Of a stretch of 64,000 nt of DNA, positions 1 to 12,017 are shown piece after piece (the stretch's first letter is position 1; each line of letters opens with the position of its first letter). A model generated the notes under the pieces. That model had not been told where the DNA came from. It did no database searches and saw only the letters and a program-made list of their open reading frames with translations. A program made the position numbers and the translations under genes. The stretch is from Crotalaria pallida (lineage: Eukaryota; Streptophyta; Magnoliopsida; Fabales; Fabaceae): the NCBI GenBank assembly GCA_037953625.1, contig CM075649.1:76477290-76541289 (forward strand), in the 5' to 3' direction.

Positions 1-426
1 CCTCCAAAGGATATGGCCGAGCTAAGACAGAGGTCAAATAAGTTCATTAATTTGGAGGAATTCCACAAGGGCCAGAAAGTCAGAGAAGAAAGGCAACGAG
101 CGGATCCTCAAGGTCAAAATAAACAAAAACGTGACGAACGTTTTGGTGGAAGACAAGATAGGAACGATAGAGACCGAAGGATTCCTCCGAGGAACAAGTT
201 TCAGGAATACACTCCTTTAACTGTTCCAAGGAGTCAAATCTTGAGGGAAACAATGCAGACTGACTTACGCTCGGCCCAAAGACCTCCGTTTTTGAGAAAG
301 GGCGCACAGCGTGATAGGTCAAAATACTGTGACTTCCACAGAGGATACGGCCACACGACCGACGAATGCATTTGGTTGCGGGATTTGATCGAAGAGATGA
401 TCAGAGATGGCAAGTTACAACAATAA
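1..426 (+). pseudogene. gag: Tat-1 gag C-terminal fragment
   Basis: The reading frame is open from the window edge, so the ATG at 13 is internal. The sequence matches the Tat-2 gag, including a shared stretch PPKDMAELR. A basic, Arg/Gln-rich linker is followed by a nucleocapsid-type knuckle CDFHRGYGHTTDEC (C-x2-H-x4-H-x4-C), typical of Tat gag. The frame stops at TAA 424-426, where Tat-2 has a tyrosine codon, and gag/protease homology continues after it. Gag is the capsid and nucleocapsid protein that packages element RNA. This copy is a remnant. Confidence 0.85.
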
Positions 427-1311
427 ATCAGGGATGCAGCCGGCCGAAGACATAGGAATAGATCTCAGTCACCAGCAAAATCCAAACGACAGAGAAGTAG
501 GTCACCAGACGATAGAAACACTGGGAGACAGAGGACCGATCCCACTCCAGCTCCGGATACGAATGCTAATAAAAGTGAATTCCTTGTTAATACTATTGCG
601 GGAGGTTTTGCTGGAGGTGGAGAGAAGAAAGCCGACAGAAAGAAATATATCAACCAAATTTTGGCAGTCAGTCAGAAGCCTATTGCCAAGAGATCAACGA
701 AAAATGTTCCTATTATTTTCGATGACGATGATTTGGATGGAATCCTTCCAGGACATAATGACCCCATGGTGATTACTGCCCTTATTGGTAATTACGAGGT
801 AAAACGAGTCTTTATCGACCAAGGGAGCTCGGCGGACATCATGTTTTTCCCTCTGTTCAAGGCCCTTAAACTCAGGGAATGCAATCTCACTCCCTTTGAA
901 GGTGAATTATTTGGTTTCACGGGGGATACCATTGAGCCAAAGGGGTACATCCAACTTCCAGTAACCCTCGGTCAATAGCCTTCGGCCAGAACCGAAATAG
1001 TCAAATTTTTGGTGGTTGATTGTCCAGCGGCCTACAATGCCATTCTTGGAAGAACTTCTTTGCAGGCATTTGGGGCGGTAGTATCTACAATTCACTTGGC
1101 TATGAAATTCGTCGGAACTGATGATAGAGTGGTGACTGTCAAGGCCGAGCAAGAAGCAGCAAGGAAATGTTACAACGCCAGTTTAGGAAAGGTTAAAAAC
1201 AAAGATCCGAGCAATTTGGAAAGAGTCTCTTTGGGAAAGGGCAACATTAACCTTGCAGATCTGGATATGAGGGACCAATCCGATAGAAATAGACCAACCC
1301 CGAAGGGATAG
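427..1311 (+). pseudogene. Tat-1 aspartic protease region
   Basis: A low-complexity basic linker is followed by the protease core FIDQGSSADIMF near 812-847. The catalytic Asp is followed by Gln-Gly-Ser-Ser, as in Tat-2 (VDQGSSADIMF). The flap and C-terminal part continue to about 1,311 with AAYNAILGRTSLQ near 1,030-1,070. Two stops interrupt it: TAG at 976-978 (Tat-2 has a Gln codon there) and TAG at 1,309-1,311. The protease would release gag and pol products; this copy cannot be made as one chain. Confidence 0.85.
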
Positions 1312-2260
1312 TGGGAATTCTTGACATTGACCAATGATCCCCTTAGGCAAGTAAAAATTGGATCTGAACTACCCGCAAATGTAAGAGAGGAATTAACCAC
1401 TCTGTTGATTTCAAATAAAGATCTGTTCGCGTGGACGTCAGTTGATATGCCAGGAATCGACCCAAATTTTATCTGCCATAAGTTGAGTATCATTCCGGGG
1501 TCGAAACCGGTGGCACAACGCAAAAGAAAGGTTAGTGCTGAAAAGGCCGCTGCCATTGAAGAAAAGGTTGCTGAATTACTCTGAGCAGGTTTCATTAGGG
1601 AAATTGACTATACAGACTGGTTAGCTAACACCGTCTTGGTCAAAAAGCCCAATGAAAAGTGGAGGATGTGTGTCGACTACACAGACTTGAACAAAGTCTG
1701 TCCTAAAGACCAGTATCCTCTCCCCGTTATTGACAAACTCGTCGACAGTTCAGCTGGTTACAAACTATTGTCCTTTATGGATGCTTACTCTGGTTACAAC
1801 CAGATCCCTATGTTTCCTGACGATCAAGACAAAACCGCATTCATCACCGACAAGGCAACTTATTGTTACAATGTCATGCCTTTTGGGTTGAAGAATGCGG
1901 GTGCTACCTATCAGAGGATGATGAACAAGGTTTTTCAAGGAATGATCGGCTCAAGCATGGAAGTATACATCGACGATATTATTGCAAAGAGCAGACAACA
2001 AGAAAACGATGCCCAAGACCTCGCGACAATACTGGACCGAGTAAGAAAGTACTCCATGAGGTTGAATCCGGAGAAGTGTGTGTTCGGAGTCCCAGCCGGA
2101 TCTTTCCTCGGTTTTATGTTAACCGAGAGAGGGATTGAAGCCAATCCAGATAAATGTAAAGCAATCCTTGAAATGAGAAGCCCAACTAATCTTAAAGAAG
2201 TTCAACAACTCACGGGCCGAGTGGCGGCACTCTCTCGAGATTCTTATCCCAAGCTGCTCG
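1312..2260 (+). pseudogene. Tat-1 reverse transcriptase
   Basis: RT fingers and palm are readable: KWRMCVDYTDLNK, then FMDAYSGYNQI, then MPFGLKNAGATYQRMM, then the active site VYIDDIIAKS near 1,960-1,990 (YIDD rather than the commoner YVDD; Tat-2 also has YIDD). The frame is broken by TGA at 1,582-1,584 (Glu in Tat-2) and by a frameshift near 2,240, at the join to RNase H. The enzyme copies element RNA into cDNA; this copy is dead. Confidence 0.92.
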
Positions 2261-3223
2261 GAAAGCCTTGCCATGGTACCAGCTCCTTAGGAAAAACAAA
2301 GAATTCCTTTGGGACGAGCACTATGAGCAAGCTTTTGATCAATTAAAGGAGTATCTTTCCAGTCCACCCGTCCTCCACAGCCCAAATCCTGGTGAAAACC
2401 TCATTCTATACATGTCAGTAGCAGAAGCGGCGGTCAGTTCGGTTTTGGTTAGAGAGGATTCAGGTATTGAGGCCCCAGTGTATTTCGTTAGCCAAGCGCT
2501 TCAAGGACCGGAGTTGAGATATCAGAAGCTGGAGAAGCTTGCGTACTGTTTGGTCGTGTCAGCTCGGAGATTGAGACAGTATTTTCAGTCACATAGAATA
2601 TTGGTAAGAACAGCCCAACCTCTCAGACAAGTGCTCCACAAACCCGACCTAGCAGGTAGGATGGTCTCATGGTCTGTCGAACTATCCGAATTCGACATTG
2701 GCTATGAACCGAGGAAGGCGATGAAATCTCAAGCTCTTGCCGATTTTGTCACTGAATTCACAGATATCCCTTCGGACGTCTCTCAAAACTTATGGTCAGT
2801 ATACGTTGACGGATCATCATTGAAAACCCCGAAGGAGCGGGAGCAGGGGTCATCATTAAAAACCCCGAAGGATTATGCATGGAATACTCTTTGAAATTCG
2901 AGTTCCAAACATCGAACAACCAAGCAGAATACGAGGCAGTTCTTGCAGGCCTCAAAATGGTTCATGAGTTCGGAGCAGAGCGAGTATCAGTTTTCAGCAA
3001 TTCACAACTAGTAGTTTCTCAGATCAAGGGTCAGTACTCGGCAAAGGAGCCTATCCTACAAAAGTATCTCGAAGAGGTAAAGCGAATCATCTCAAACTTT
3101 TCAGAGTTTGAGATTTCCCATGTCCCGAGGGATTCGAATTCCCGAGCCGACATTTTATCTAAATTGGCAAGTACAAAGGGGTCAGAAAATAATAAAACAT
3201 TGATACAAGAAACTATTCCCTGA
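2261..3223 (+). pseudogene. Tat-1 tandem RNase H domains
   Basis: The first, retroelement-type RNase H region runs from about 2,330 to 2,760 (VYFVSQALQGPELRYQKLEK is conserved with Tat-2). A second RNase H follows, with VDGSS near 2,805, QAEYEAVLAGLK near 2,930 and DSNSRAD near 3,130. The second domain is the extra, archaeal-like RNase H known from Tat elements. The residue expected as Asp in the SDSQLV motif is Asn here (SNSQLV, near 2,995), while Tat-2 keeps Asp, so a catalytic residue is probably lost. A local duplication at 2,813-2,870 and a frameshift at about 2,880 also break the second domain. Confidence 0.87.
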
Positions 3224-4484
3224 CCGAGTGTCATTTTGGCTATCTCATTATCCCAATCATGGATGGATCCGATTCTTACTTATTTGCAACATGGGTTCGT
3301 CCCCCAAGATCAGGCAGAAGCTCGGAAATTGATTAAGAAAGCAGCTCAATACACAATTCTGAATGGAGTTCTGTACAAAAGAGGCTTTGGCTCCCCCATG
3401 CTCAGATGTGTCAACCCATCCCAAGCTGAGGAGATACTGGAGGAGATTCACGGCGGAATTTGCAGCCACCATATGGGTGGAAAATCCCTTGCGAGAAAGG
3501 TAATCCAAGCGGCCTACACTGCAAAAGGACGCCATGGATCATGTTAAGAAGTGTGTTCAATGCCAATTCCATAGCGACATTTACCAAAGACCGGCTGAAG
3601 AGTTACACTCCCTCGGTGCCCCTTGGCCCTTTTACCAATGGGGTATGGACATCATTGGGAAGTTCCCCACCGCACCAGGACAACTCAAGTTTGCGGTAGT
3701 GGCTGTCGAATACTTCACTAAGTGGATTGAGGCGGTTCCGTTAGCAACAATCTCCACGGCCCGTATTCAATCTTTCTTTGTGAAGGAAATTATCTCTCAG
3801 TTCGGGGTGCCTCATGCCATAGTTACTGATAATGGATCACAATTTGCAGCCTCTCACTTTCAACAACTAGCAGCCGACTTGGGAATCACTCACTACTTCA
3901 GTTCTGTTGAACATCCACAAACAAATGGGTTAGCCGAAGCTGCCAACAGAACCATCTTGGATGGAATTAAGAAGAAACTCGGTAACGCAGCCGGAACTTG
4001 GGCGGATAAACTTCCGAGCGTTTTATGGTCACACAGGACAACTGTACACTCATCTACTGGAGAGACTCCTTTTCGTTTGACATACGGCTATGACGCAGTC
4101 ATTCCGATCGAAAAGCGAATCCCTACCTTTAGGACACTTGAACGTCCTTTAGAAACTAACGACCATCTGATCAGCGAAGAGCTCATTCTTCTCGAGGAAA
4201 TTCGAAAGAACGCCGCCGCTCATGAAAGAAAAATGAAGGAACGGCAAGCTCGGGAATACAACAAGAAGGTTCGTGCGCGAAGTTTTGAAGTAGGGGATTT
4301 AGTCCTTCGCCGAGCGGATATCGGCAAAGGAAATGCTGGAGTTGGAAAATTGAAGCCAAAGTGGGAAGGCCCATACCGAGTGAAAGCTAAATCCGGATCT
4401 AGAGCTTACAAATTGGAGACTCTCTCGGGCATGGAAATCAACAACAGTTGGAACGTGGCCAAACTCAGAGCTTATTACAGTTAA
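3224..4484 (+). pseudogene. Tat-1 integrase
   Basis: The zinc-binding N-terminus (IHGGICSHHMGG, then CVQCQFH) spans a frameshift near 3,530. The catalytic core shows GMDIIG, TDNGSQFAA and NGLAEAANRT for the D, D and E positions. The C-terminal part ends with WEGPYRV and NSWNVAKLRAYYS before TAA at 4,482-4,484. This end matches the Tat-2 integrase tail at 18,933-19,094. I see no chromodomain, as expected for Tat. The frame from about 3,534 to the stop is open, but the protein could not be made whole because upstream frames are broken. Confidence 0.92.
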
Positions 4485-5166
4485 GCTCCTATTTTATTTT
4501 TCACTTTTTACAGATAGGTTAGTTTATTGCTCGAAAATGTTTAGGTGGAATAAACGAAGGATAACATCCTTCTTAGCTTAGAAACAATTGTTAGGAGTTA
4601 GTCGACAAACGGGCAACATCATTTTTGTATTCTTTTATTAATAAAACGTAGCAATTTCCTTCAATCTCTTTTATGAACATTGTGATGTGACATACGCCTC
4701 ATTTTGTTCGGCTAGCCACCGAGCAGAATCGAGATACAACTCTTTATGAGAGTTTGACAACGTATTCATAGAACGCCCGAATTCAGGAAATTACTTTCCT
4801 TGTTTCGTGGTCCGAGGGTCCTGCTTCGGCTAAAGTCGGCGATCCGAGTTCTACTCACAATAATTTATTTAAATAACGCAATTCCTAAATTAGCCTTTTT
4901 GATCGATAATAGCAATAAAATCAAGGGTCACGTGACAAACGGAACTCAAACACAATTGATATAAAGGCAAGCGGTTTAAAATTTAAACAGAAGCAAAAAT
5001 AAATTGTTCATGGTCATAAAGAAGTATGCTCGATTACAACGAGCAACAAGATTAACGCTCGATTACAACGAGCAGCAAGTTAAAGCAAAAATTGTTCAGA
5101 AAAGACGCTCGGTAACAGTGAGCAACAAAATGTTAAACCATACAGAATTGCAACAAAGAATGATCG
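4485..5166. other. Tat-1 spacer between convergent pol and antisense gene
   Basis: About 680 bp without coding potential separate the integrase stop from the stop of the antisense gene. The two transcripts would converge here. It contains a short run of near-repeats with CTCGATTACAACGAGCA around 5,025-5,070. The matching spacer in Tat-2 is 18,426-18,932. I see no clear terminator signal. Confidence 0.6.
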
Positions 5167-7543
5167 CTACTCAATATCGGACAGAACAACGTTTGAATCA
5201 TCGAAGTCAGGGGCTTCGGTCAGATCAACAAGAGGATTTGGCAGATCCTCACCTTGTAGATCAACTTCAGCCTTGGTCTCGATATCAATTAGCTTTCCAT
5301 TCTCGAGAAGATGAAGTGGATGAGCTCCGACCACCCTGAATTCAGTCTCAGGATTCAAAAACTGAATTTACTTGATGGCCGAGACAAAAGAATCATCGAC
5401 GCTTTTACTCCAGTTATAGAAGTTGGTTGCTGCCTTTTTCTTGTGAAGAAGGGCTTTCTCCTTCAATTTTTGAGCAACCGCAGCAGACCTCTCAACTTCT
5501 GCCCTCAGCTCGTCCATCTTCTGCCGGCTCTCCTCTAATTCCTTCTTCAATGCTTCCTCGGCCTCCTTCTTCTTATCTTCAGCATCCTTTTGGGAAACCT
5601 TCAAAGCATCCCTCTCCTTAATCAGTTCATTTTTATCAGCCTTCAAGTTTTCCAACTCATTCTTTACACGGTTCAGCTCATCTGAGAGGCTAGCTTTTTG
5701 AGCAGCAGACAGTTCGCGAGCCTCCCTCTGCTCGGCATTATAACCAGCAAAAAGTCCATCAGGTTGCTTAGCCAAAAAATATGCAAGGTTGGCACCCCGC
5801 AGCAGATATTTGGCAAGAGTCATGTTACAACGAGACCATTGATCGGAAGAAAGAGTTCCAAAACGAGTGCAGTCAGACTCAGAACAGATGTATTGACCAA
5901 ATCTTTCATCAAATTGTTGGTCCCATATAGATGTTTCTGGAGGGTTCGCAGCAGAAGAGGGAGCGTTGTCAGAAGAAGGAACAACAGCAGCCTTAGCACT
6001 TGAACCTTCAACCCGAGGATTCGCCCCTTCGGTCACTTTCTCTTTTCCTTTATCAATCCGTCGGCGACGAATTTGAGGCTGAAGGGGAGAAATGGTTTGA
6101 ACTTGGCCGCTAGGGCCCAATGAAACCATAGCACCGACAGCTACCACGTTTGAAGTTGGCCGAGGGGATGCCTCGGCTGGAGATGCAATTGGAGTAGAGG
6201 TACTCAGGCTCGGGGTACTCAAGCTTGAAGACCCGGATGCCGTACTCGTTGCATGGGTCTTCCTTTTCTTTCCCCATTGAACTAAAGAAGCCAGCCGGGA
6301 AGCCATTTTTTTTGCAAAGAACAAAGAAAAACAAAGTAAAATTAGAACGGATCAACTTAACAAATGCAAACAATCAAAAGAAAACAGTTTTACCAAGTTC
6401 TGCTTTAACATCCGATGATGGGATGTTCACAATGTCCTTAGTTTCTATCCTCCCATTAGATTTCATGTAACTTTCAACTGCTCGACACACCTCCTTCTCA
6501 TGTTCAGCCAATTCTTTCCAATCTAAAGAGTATGAGGCTATCGATCGGTTAAAGAAGCTCGCAGTCCACTGGAGAGGAAACCGAGGAATTGGTCGGGATT
6601 CACCAGGTCGGGTGAACCAGCAAACTCCATTGCTGATAAAGTTGTATTTAAAGAAAAAAGGTTTAAAACCCTTCCGAGATTCAGAATACTTGGTGAAAAG
6701 GGTATAGCCATTGCGGGATTTCAGAGAGACCCAAGGTCGTCTTACTGATCCTTTCTCAAAGGTGTTGCATTGAGGGGCAAATAGGTAGAAGAAAATTGGA
6801 AGAGTGCAAGACCACTCCATGGCTGAGCACACTTGCTGGAAACCCCTCACAAATGCCCAAGCGTTGGGATGCAGCTGGGATGGGGCCACTCTTAAAGTAT
6901 TCAAAACACCTATCTCAAAATCGGTAAAAGGCATCCTAATCCCTAACCGAGTAATGACTTCTTCATAAAAATAAAAACCAGGATTACCCGCCGGAATTTG
7001 ACTGCAGACCCGTTCATTCAAACCCACAGGACTAATAGAGTATTGGTTCCCAGCATTATCACCAGGACACGGCAGAATTATAGCCCGTGTTTGTTCTAAT
7101 TAATTTTCTGTTGAGAGCTCATATTGAGTACCAAGAACTTCTCGGTCCACCCAATCATATTGATCTGCGTCCGATGGAAATGGATAAATTTCAGGATTAG
7201 AGACACACTTCCTCTTCATACCTGAGGAAAAGGGGGGCACACTTGGAGTCAGAAGCAGAAAAACTTAACTATTTCAGTTCAAATACTTACGGCTACGATC
7301 GGTTGGAGAACACCTCCCTTTCAGGGCAGAAATCTCCCAAACCGATTGAAATGTCTAAATACCTCTCTGTTGCTTCCTTAACCTCCTCTGTTCTACCCTC
7401 TCGGCAATCCTATAGTGAATCACACCCTGCCTGAACTCTTTCAAAGTCTGAGGAAAATGCGTGGCTATCGGTTTAACACAAATTTCTGGGTTTCCTCCTT
7501 TATGTGTTCTTGGAACATCAGAGTTTACGGATTCCTCACTCAT
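5167..7543 (-). pseudogene. Tat-1 antisense gene (putative gypsy-type transposon protein, PF04195-like)
   Basis: Reading leftward, exon 1 starts at ATG 7,543 and runs to about 7,363. A candidate intron at 7,362-7,222 has a GTATTT donor and a CCTCAG acceptor. Exon 2 (about 7,221-6,394) holds the domain core FYFYEEVITRLGIRMP and VAPSQLHPNAWAFVRGFQ, typical of the family Pfam calls Transposase_28. A second candidate intron (6,393 to about 6,313) follows KAELG; its acceptor reads CA-A where Tat-2 has CAG. Exon 3 carries a Ser/Thr-rich linker, a Glu/Lys-rich coiled coil (about 5,700-5,440), and the end VVLSDIE at 5,167. A stop near 7,100 and a break near 5,365 make it a pseudogene. Function is unknown. 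Tat-2 has the same gene in the same relative place. Confidence 0.8.
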
Positions 7544-8407
7544 GATAAACGCCGCTTCAGTACCAACCCTAAGAAGTTAAGTGCATCAAAACGTAAAACA
7601 TACCTAAGAAATACTACAGCGATCACTCAGTAAATGATAAAGGCGGATAAAGGATTTCGAAGGGTAAGTGGGGGTATCACAGCAACAAAATTGGGGTTTG
7701 TTCGAACCCTAGAAAAATCTATTCAAGGAACTAGGGAAGAGAGGCCAGAGTTAATGCATGAAAAGAAAATCCTAAGCACATACAAGCAGTAAATGGCAGA
7801 AGCAATCGCATGCAAGACAGCAAAAAAGAAAGAGCATGCAAGACAGCAAAGAAAAAAGAGAAAAAAAGAAAAACTAGTCAGAGAAAGGAAGAGTTTCATT
7901 ACTTGCTAACAATGAGTGACCAAGAAACTAGAGAAGAACGAAGACCACGAAACAAGAAATGCGCACAAGGAAGATAAACGAAGTAGTAGCAGGGATGCCT
8001 TGGAGGAGCTCTGGCTTCGAAATCCAAAATCTCTGGAGGATGATGAACAAAGATGAGAGAGAATTTGAAAGGTTCTGTTTAGAATGAATTGTGAAACCGC
8101 CCTTTGAAATTCGTCTTAAAACTTCCCTCCACTATCTCAAAAGGTTTGGGCCTAAGTCAGAAAAAGCCCATTAGTTTTGAAAACTAAATACGTGGCACCT
8201 CTGGTGAGTTTGAAATCATAACGTTCCCTTTCCCAACAAAGTAAAGGACACGTGGAAGCACAGGTAGAAGTGAAGGGTCGCGTCTGGGTCAATCAAACGT
8301 CAGCTCTAGTGAAATTACTCGGATGGTTACATATCTCGTTCTAATAAAGCTTGGTCGGAAGATAGTTCGCTCGTCTTATTAGCTCGACAGGGCTCAAATC
8401 ACCCAAC
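7544..8407. other. Tat-1 promoter side of antisense gene and 3' untranslated region
   Basis: No coding sequence is supported here. An A-rich stretch at 7,800-7,930 contains a direct repeat of GCATGCAAGACAGCAAA (7,809 and 7,833). Upstream of exon 1 of the antisense gene this segment should hold its promoter, but I see no convincing TATA box. Confidence 0.5.
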
Positions 8408-8424
8408 CGAGCTTGGGGGGCTTA
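8408..8424 (+). other. Tat-1 polypurine tract
   Basis: The sequence CGAGCTTGGGGGGCTTA abuts the 3' LTR start. Tat-2 has the near-identical CGAGCTGGGGGGCT at its own LTR edge on the other strand. Polypurine tracts prime plus-strand DNA synthesis. Confidence 0.85.
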
Positions 8425-8929
8425 TGTAGTGGACTTATAGTAGAGCCGAGCGTCGACCGACCGAGAGCATCATTACCCTTACTAGTATGGTACTAATACA
8501 AGGCCAAACGGTCGGACACTTACACCGAGCAAACTGGGCTTCCGCATGTAGATTGCGTACTGATAAGGTTAACACCAGGCGCAGGACTCTCAACCTAATC
8601 CTTATCGTTTACAGCCTTATCAAACCGTAACTATTCCTGGATTCCCACGACTCTTGGTTAGATAAAACAGCATTGGATAAGGTCTACTACATACAAGATT
8701 TATGGATATGATCTTATCATAACCTCTACAAATCCTACTTGAATTCTACCTCTTCGGAAGCCTCATGAGAACGGCCCACTGCACACAGGTAATCCCCTAT
8801 AAGAACCACCATGCTATAGGGGCTAAGGTACGTTTTCTCATCCCTAAGTTGACACTAGCACACACATTGTTGACTAGGGAGAACCTGATTATCCCAACTG
8901 GATATTCAGAAATCCTAAAAAGTCCTACA
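8425..8929 (+). repeat. Tat-1 3' LTR
   Basis: This 505-bp repeat starts TGTAGTGGAC and ends AAAGTCCTACA, with imperfect terminal inverted repeats. It is preceded by a polypurine tract. A possible TATA element, CTATAAGAAC, lies at 8,797-8,806. The 5' partner is outside the window, so no LTR dating is possible. Confidence 0.85.
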
Positions 8930-9338
8930 TTAACATCTTAGCCGGGATCATTCTTCAAAGCTCTTCCATAGCTTTAAGGTTGATCTTGGTTAAGGACACG
9001 ACAATGACTTATCTCTTTCTCAATCGTTCTCATAATTCTCATCCGTACTTCTTTTCTTTTTAGTCTCAATTCATTCCTTTTACAATTTCGTTCTTATCAT
9101 CTCATGATTAAGGTGTAATCAAATATTTCTCAAATAATATTACAATTACTTAATAGATAATTAAATCATTTCTCATACTAAGAAAATTAAGTAGCTCATG
9201 CATAATTACTAAAAACATGACATCATCCTATCTCAGCAAGACAGATCAACTATAATAACAAACCAATCTCAGCTGTTCGTGTGGATAGCCAAACAATCAA
9301 ACAATTGCTATCCCACTACCTCGCTTAATGAGATCGGG

Positions 9339-9362
9339 GTCCAATCATTGAGATGATTGGAC
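9339..9362. repeat. Perfect 10-bp inverted repeat in LTR B
   Basis: GTCCAATCAT and ATGATTGGAC pair perfectly around the loop TGAG. A second hairpin, GGATAGC with GCTATCC, lies 26 bp to the left at 9,283-9,313. The position in the LTR is similar to the hairpin arrays of LTR C and LTR E. Confidence 0.8.
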
Positions 9363-11867
9363 GCCTTAATATGTTACCTAAATACCACGGCATCTTAGGG
9401 AAAGCCCCTCTCTCACCTCAAATGATATAGGCCTCCCAAAAGCTTTCCGAGATTTCCCAGTCGCTACTCCTGCCTCGTTTCCTTTCCGTCCGTCACCCGA
9501 ACTAAAACATTTTTCCCGTGCGTTAGAAACGATTTCAATAAATTCATAATTTCGTTTTGAAAACACTTTGAAACAATTCCCTTCTTGAAAACACATTGCC
9601 AATATCCAAAAGATTTCAAATCCAAATCAAATCTATAATAAAAATGTTTCCAATAAAACTTTGAAACAATTCTAAAATAATCTCTTCATCAAAACAGAAT
9701 CCATTCCTCTTAATTTTAAACATTCTGGTTATAAAATCATTATCCTTAAGCTTTAAACAAAATACAGAAATTCAAGAAGATAAAATTTCAAGACCACCTC
9801 AAATTGATTCTTTTAAATTCCGAACTTCACAATACTATCAGATACTGATCAAAGAATGCCATATAAAAAGTTCAGATCAACTAGAGTTATTTAAATCATA
9901 CTTTCAAATTGAAATGTTTCTCAATTCCTTTGAAATCCAAACATAAATTTTTCACCAATAAGTCTAACAAACATGATTCAAAAATAATTCCAATTCAATC
10001 TAGATTTTTCCAGAACACACTCAAACAACACATTAAATTTTCCAAGCATCCACCACTCACATAATGAAAGTCACATTTTCCATCATTCAAAATCATTAAT
10101 TAAATTATAATCTTAATAGATTAACTCAATTACTCTTAAGAAAATAATTCCTCTAGATCTTGTGACTAATCCATCAAGGACCGAATTACCATGGTCAACA
10201 ATTTCTAATCACTAATAAAATTTAAAGCTTGAAATCATTGAATTATCATCACAAAATCCCCTTTCAATTAACTAAATCAACTCATTTATTTTCACATCTA
10301 AAACGAAGAAAATTAAAGAAAACCACACATCACTTCCTCCAAACACATGGCATCATGCACCTAGGAATATAGCCACTATCAAAGGTCATTTCATGAAGAA
10401 AATTTTTCCAACTACATGAACATGCATTGGCCGAATTCTATATGTATAATATTGCAAGGATTTAATGCACAAATAAAGACATGAAATCATGAAATCATTT
10501 TCTATTTTTTACAAATTTAATTCATTTTCTTAACTTAAATCAAAACAATAATTTGAGTCATAAACCATTTCAAAGTTTCACATATATTTTCTTTTAAATT
10601 TAATTATTTCATGCATGCACTTTTTAAGCCCTTAAATTTAACTAGTCTTATCATGCATGCAACCTAAATGATGAGCAAACATAGCCTTCTACCTCTTTCT
10701 ATGTTGGCCGAATATAATCATTCACAAAGACAAGGTTTTTATTCATTTTTTTTCAACATACAAGAATAACAAAATCAAATCAAGTCATGTAGGTTTTTAA
10801 GACTCATTTTTAAAGCATCATACCACATCACCAGTTCGCATCATCATGTATTAACATCATCAAGACAAGATCTTTTTCAAACATTTCTAAAATGCATAAA
10901 ATAAACTCAAGTTCATCACTTTTTCTCAAACCAAAAATAAAAATCTTATTTTAACTTCATGAAAATAACATGCATGTACTTGAAATAATCAAATCTAGCC
11001 TTAGGATTAACTTGCACAAGATCAAACACTAGATCAAATCATGTTTATACTCAAAAATCATTTTAAAGCTTGTTACTTTAATTCTTTCTTCAAAACCGTG
11101 TCATGCATTAAAAGAAAAACATGATCTTTTCTCTTGAAATTGACATGCAAGACCAAAGATCTCAACTTTTCACTCATCAAACAAAGATCATCACATGCAC
11201 ACACTTAAATCAACTAAGATCATCATCAAACCAACATGCAAAACTTAAAGACTTTAACTTTCTCACCAATCAAGTTTAAATCATATACTTATTCATCAAA
11301 TAATCATAGGAATCCATCATAGGTCACGGTTTAGCAAGAAGATTCAACATGCAAAGCCAAAGATTTTCACTTTGTCATTAATCAAGTTTAGATTATACAT
11401 TAATTTATCAAATCATCTCATGAAGGCTTCATAAATCACGGTTTTGAACAAGAAAATTCAACATGCAAGGAAGTTTATTTTAAGCTTCACAAAAATCTCA
11501 AACAACACTTTAGATCCCTAGGATTTAGTTTGAAAAACATCAAGATCCATTAAGAAAACCTTAACCGAATCATTAAGTTCATGGTTTCACATATTACAAA
11601 TCACTTTTAGTCTTTAAAAATCCATGATCAAGCATAAACATCTCATGCACTTGTCATTTAAACCATAAAAATAGACATGCAAAGAAGAAAAGAAGAAAGA
11701 TTTACAAGATCAAAAAGAAAAACCTAGACTAACACAATCTTCTCCAAGCTCTCCGAGTCACCTACCAAGGGAAGAGTTGATCTTCTAGCCTTCCTAACAC
11801 TTGATCTTCAAAAGAACACTCTTGATTAAGCTTCTAATCTCCTTCTTCCTCTTCCTATATCTCACGA

Positions 11868-11869
11868 CC

Positions 11870-11907
<38 letters not shown>
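11868..11907. repeat. (CT)n microsatellite in LTR B
   Basis: A CT-rich run, interrupted by one TTT and followed by a T tract. On the element's own strand it is a GA-rich leader shortly downstream of the TATA box. LTR A (14,390-14,400) and LTR G (55,350-55,376) have shorter GA/CT runs at the same place. Confidence 0.9.
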
Positions 11908-11914
<7 letters not shown>

Positions 11915-12009
11915 CTCTCTAAGAGTTCAAGGAGTCTCTAAGAGTTGTGTTTGGAGAAATGGGAAATGAAATGAATTTGGTTTTGGGAGAAATGAACCAA
12001 GGCTTATCC

Positions 12010-12017
12010 TATATATA
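12010..12017 (-). promoter_or_regulatory. TATA box of LTR B
   Basis: TATATATA within CCTATATATAGG. The transcript would run leftward. LTR A (14,494-14,501) and LTR G (44,646-44,653) carry TATA-like boxes in the same context, so this is likely the core promoter that divides U3 from R. Confidence 0.65.

Larger units (their letters stand above)
1..8929 (+). mobile_element. Tat-1: Ty3/gypsy Tat-lineage retrotransposon, 5' part outside window
   Basis: The order on the + strand is gag remnant, protease, reverse transcriptase, two RNase H domains, integrase, an antisense gene, a polypurine tract and a 505-bp 3' LTR. Two RNase H domains and an antisense ORF between pol and the 3' LTR are marks of the Tat/Ogre lineage. 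The same plan is seen in Tat-2 on the other strand at 14,553-26,859, which served as a reference for finding breaks. At least four in-frame stops and several frameshifts make the element non-autonomous. The 5' LTR and start of gag lie left of position 1, so the TSD cannot be tested; the 5 bp after the 3' LTR are TTAAC. Confidence 0.93.

Noticed and set aside
9378..9602. 74-codon frame in LTR B
   Set aside because: No counterpart in LTR A or LTR G and no relation to the LTR ORF of Tekay-C.
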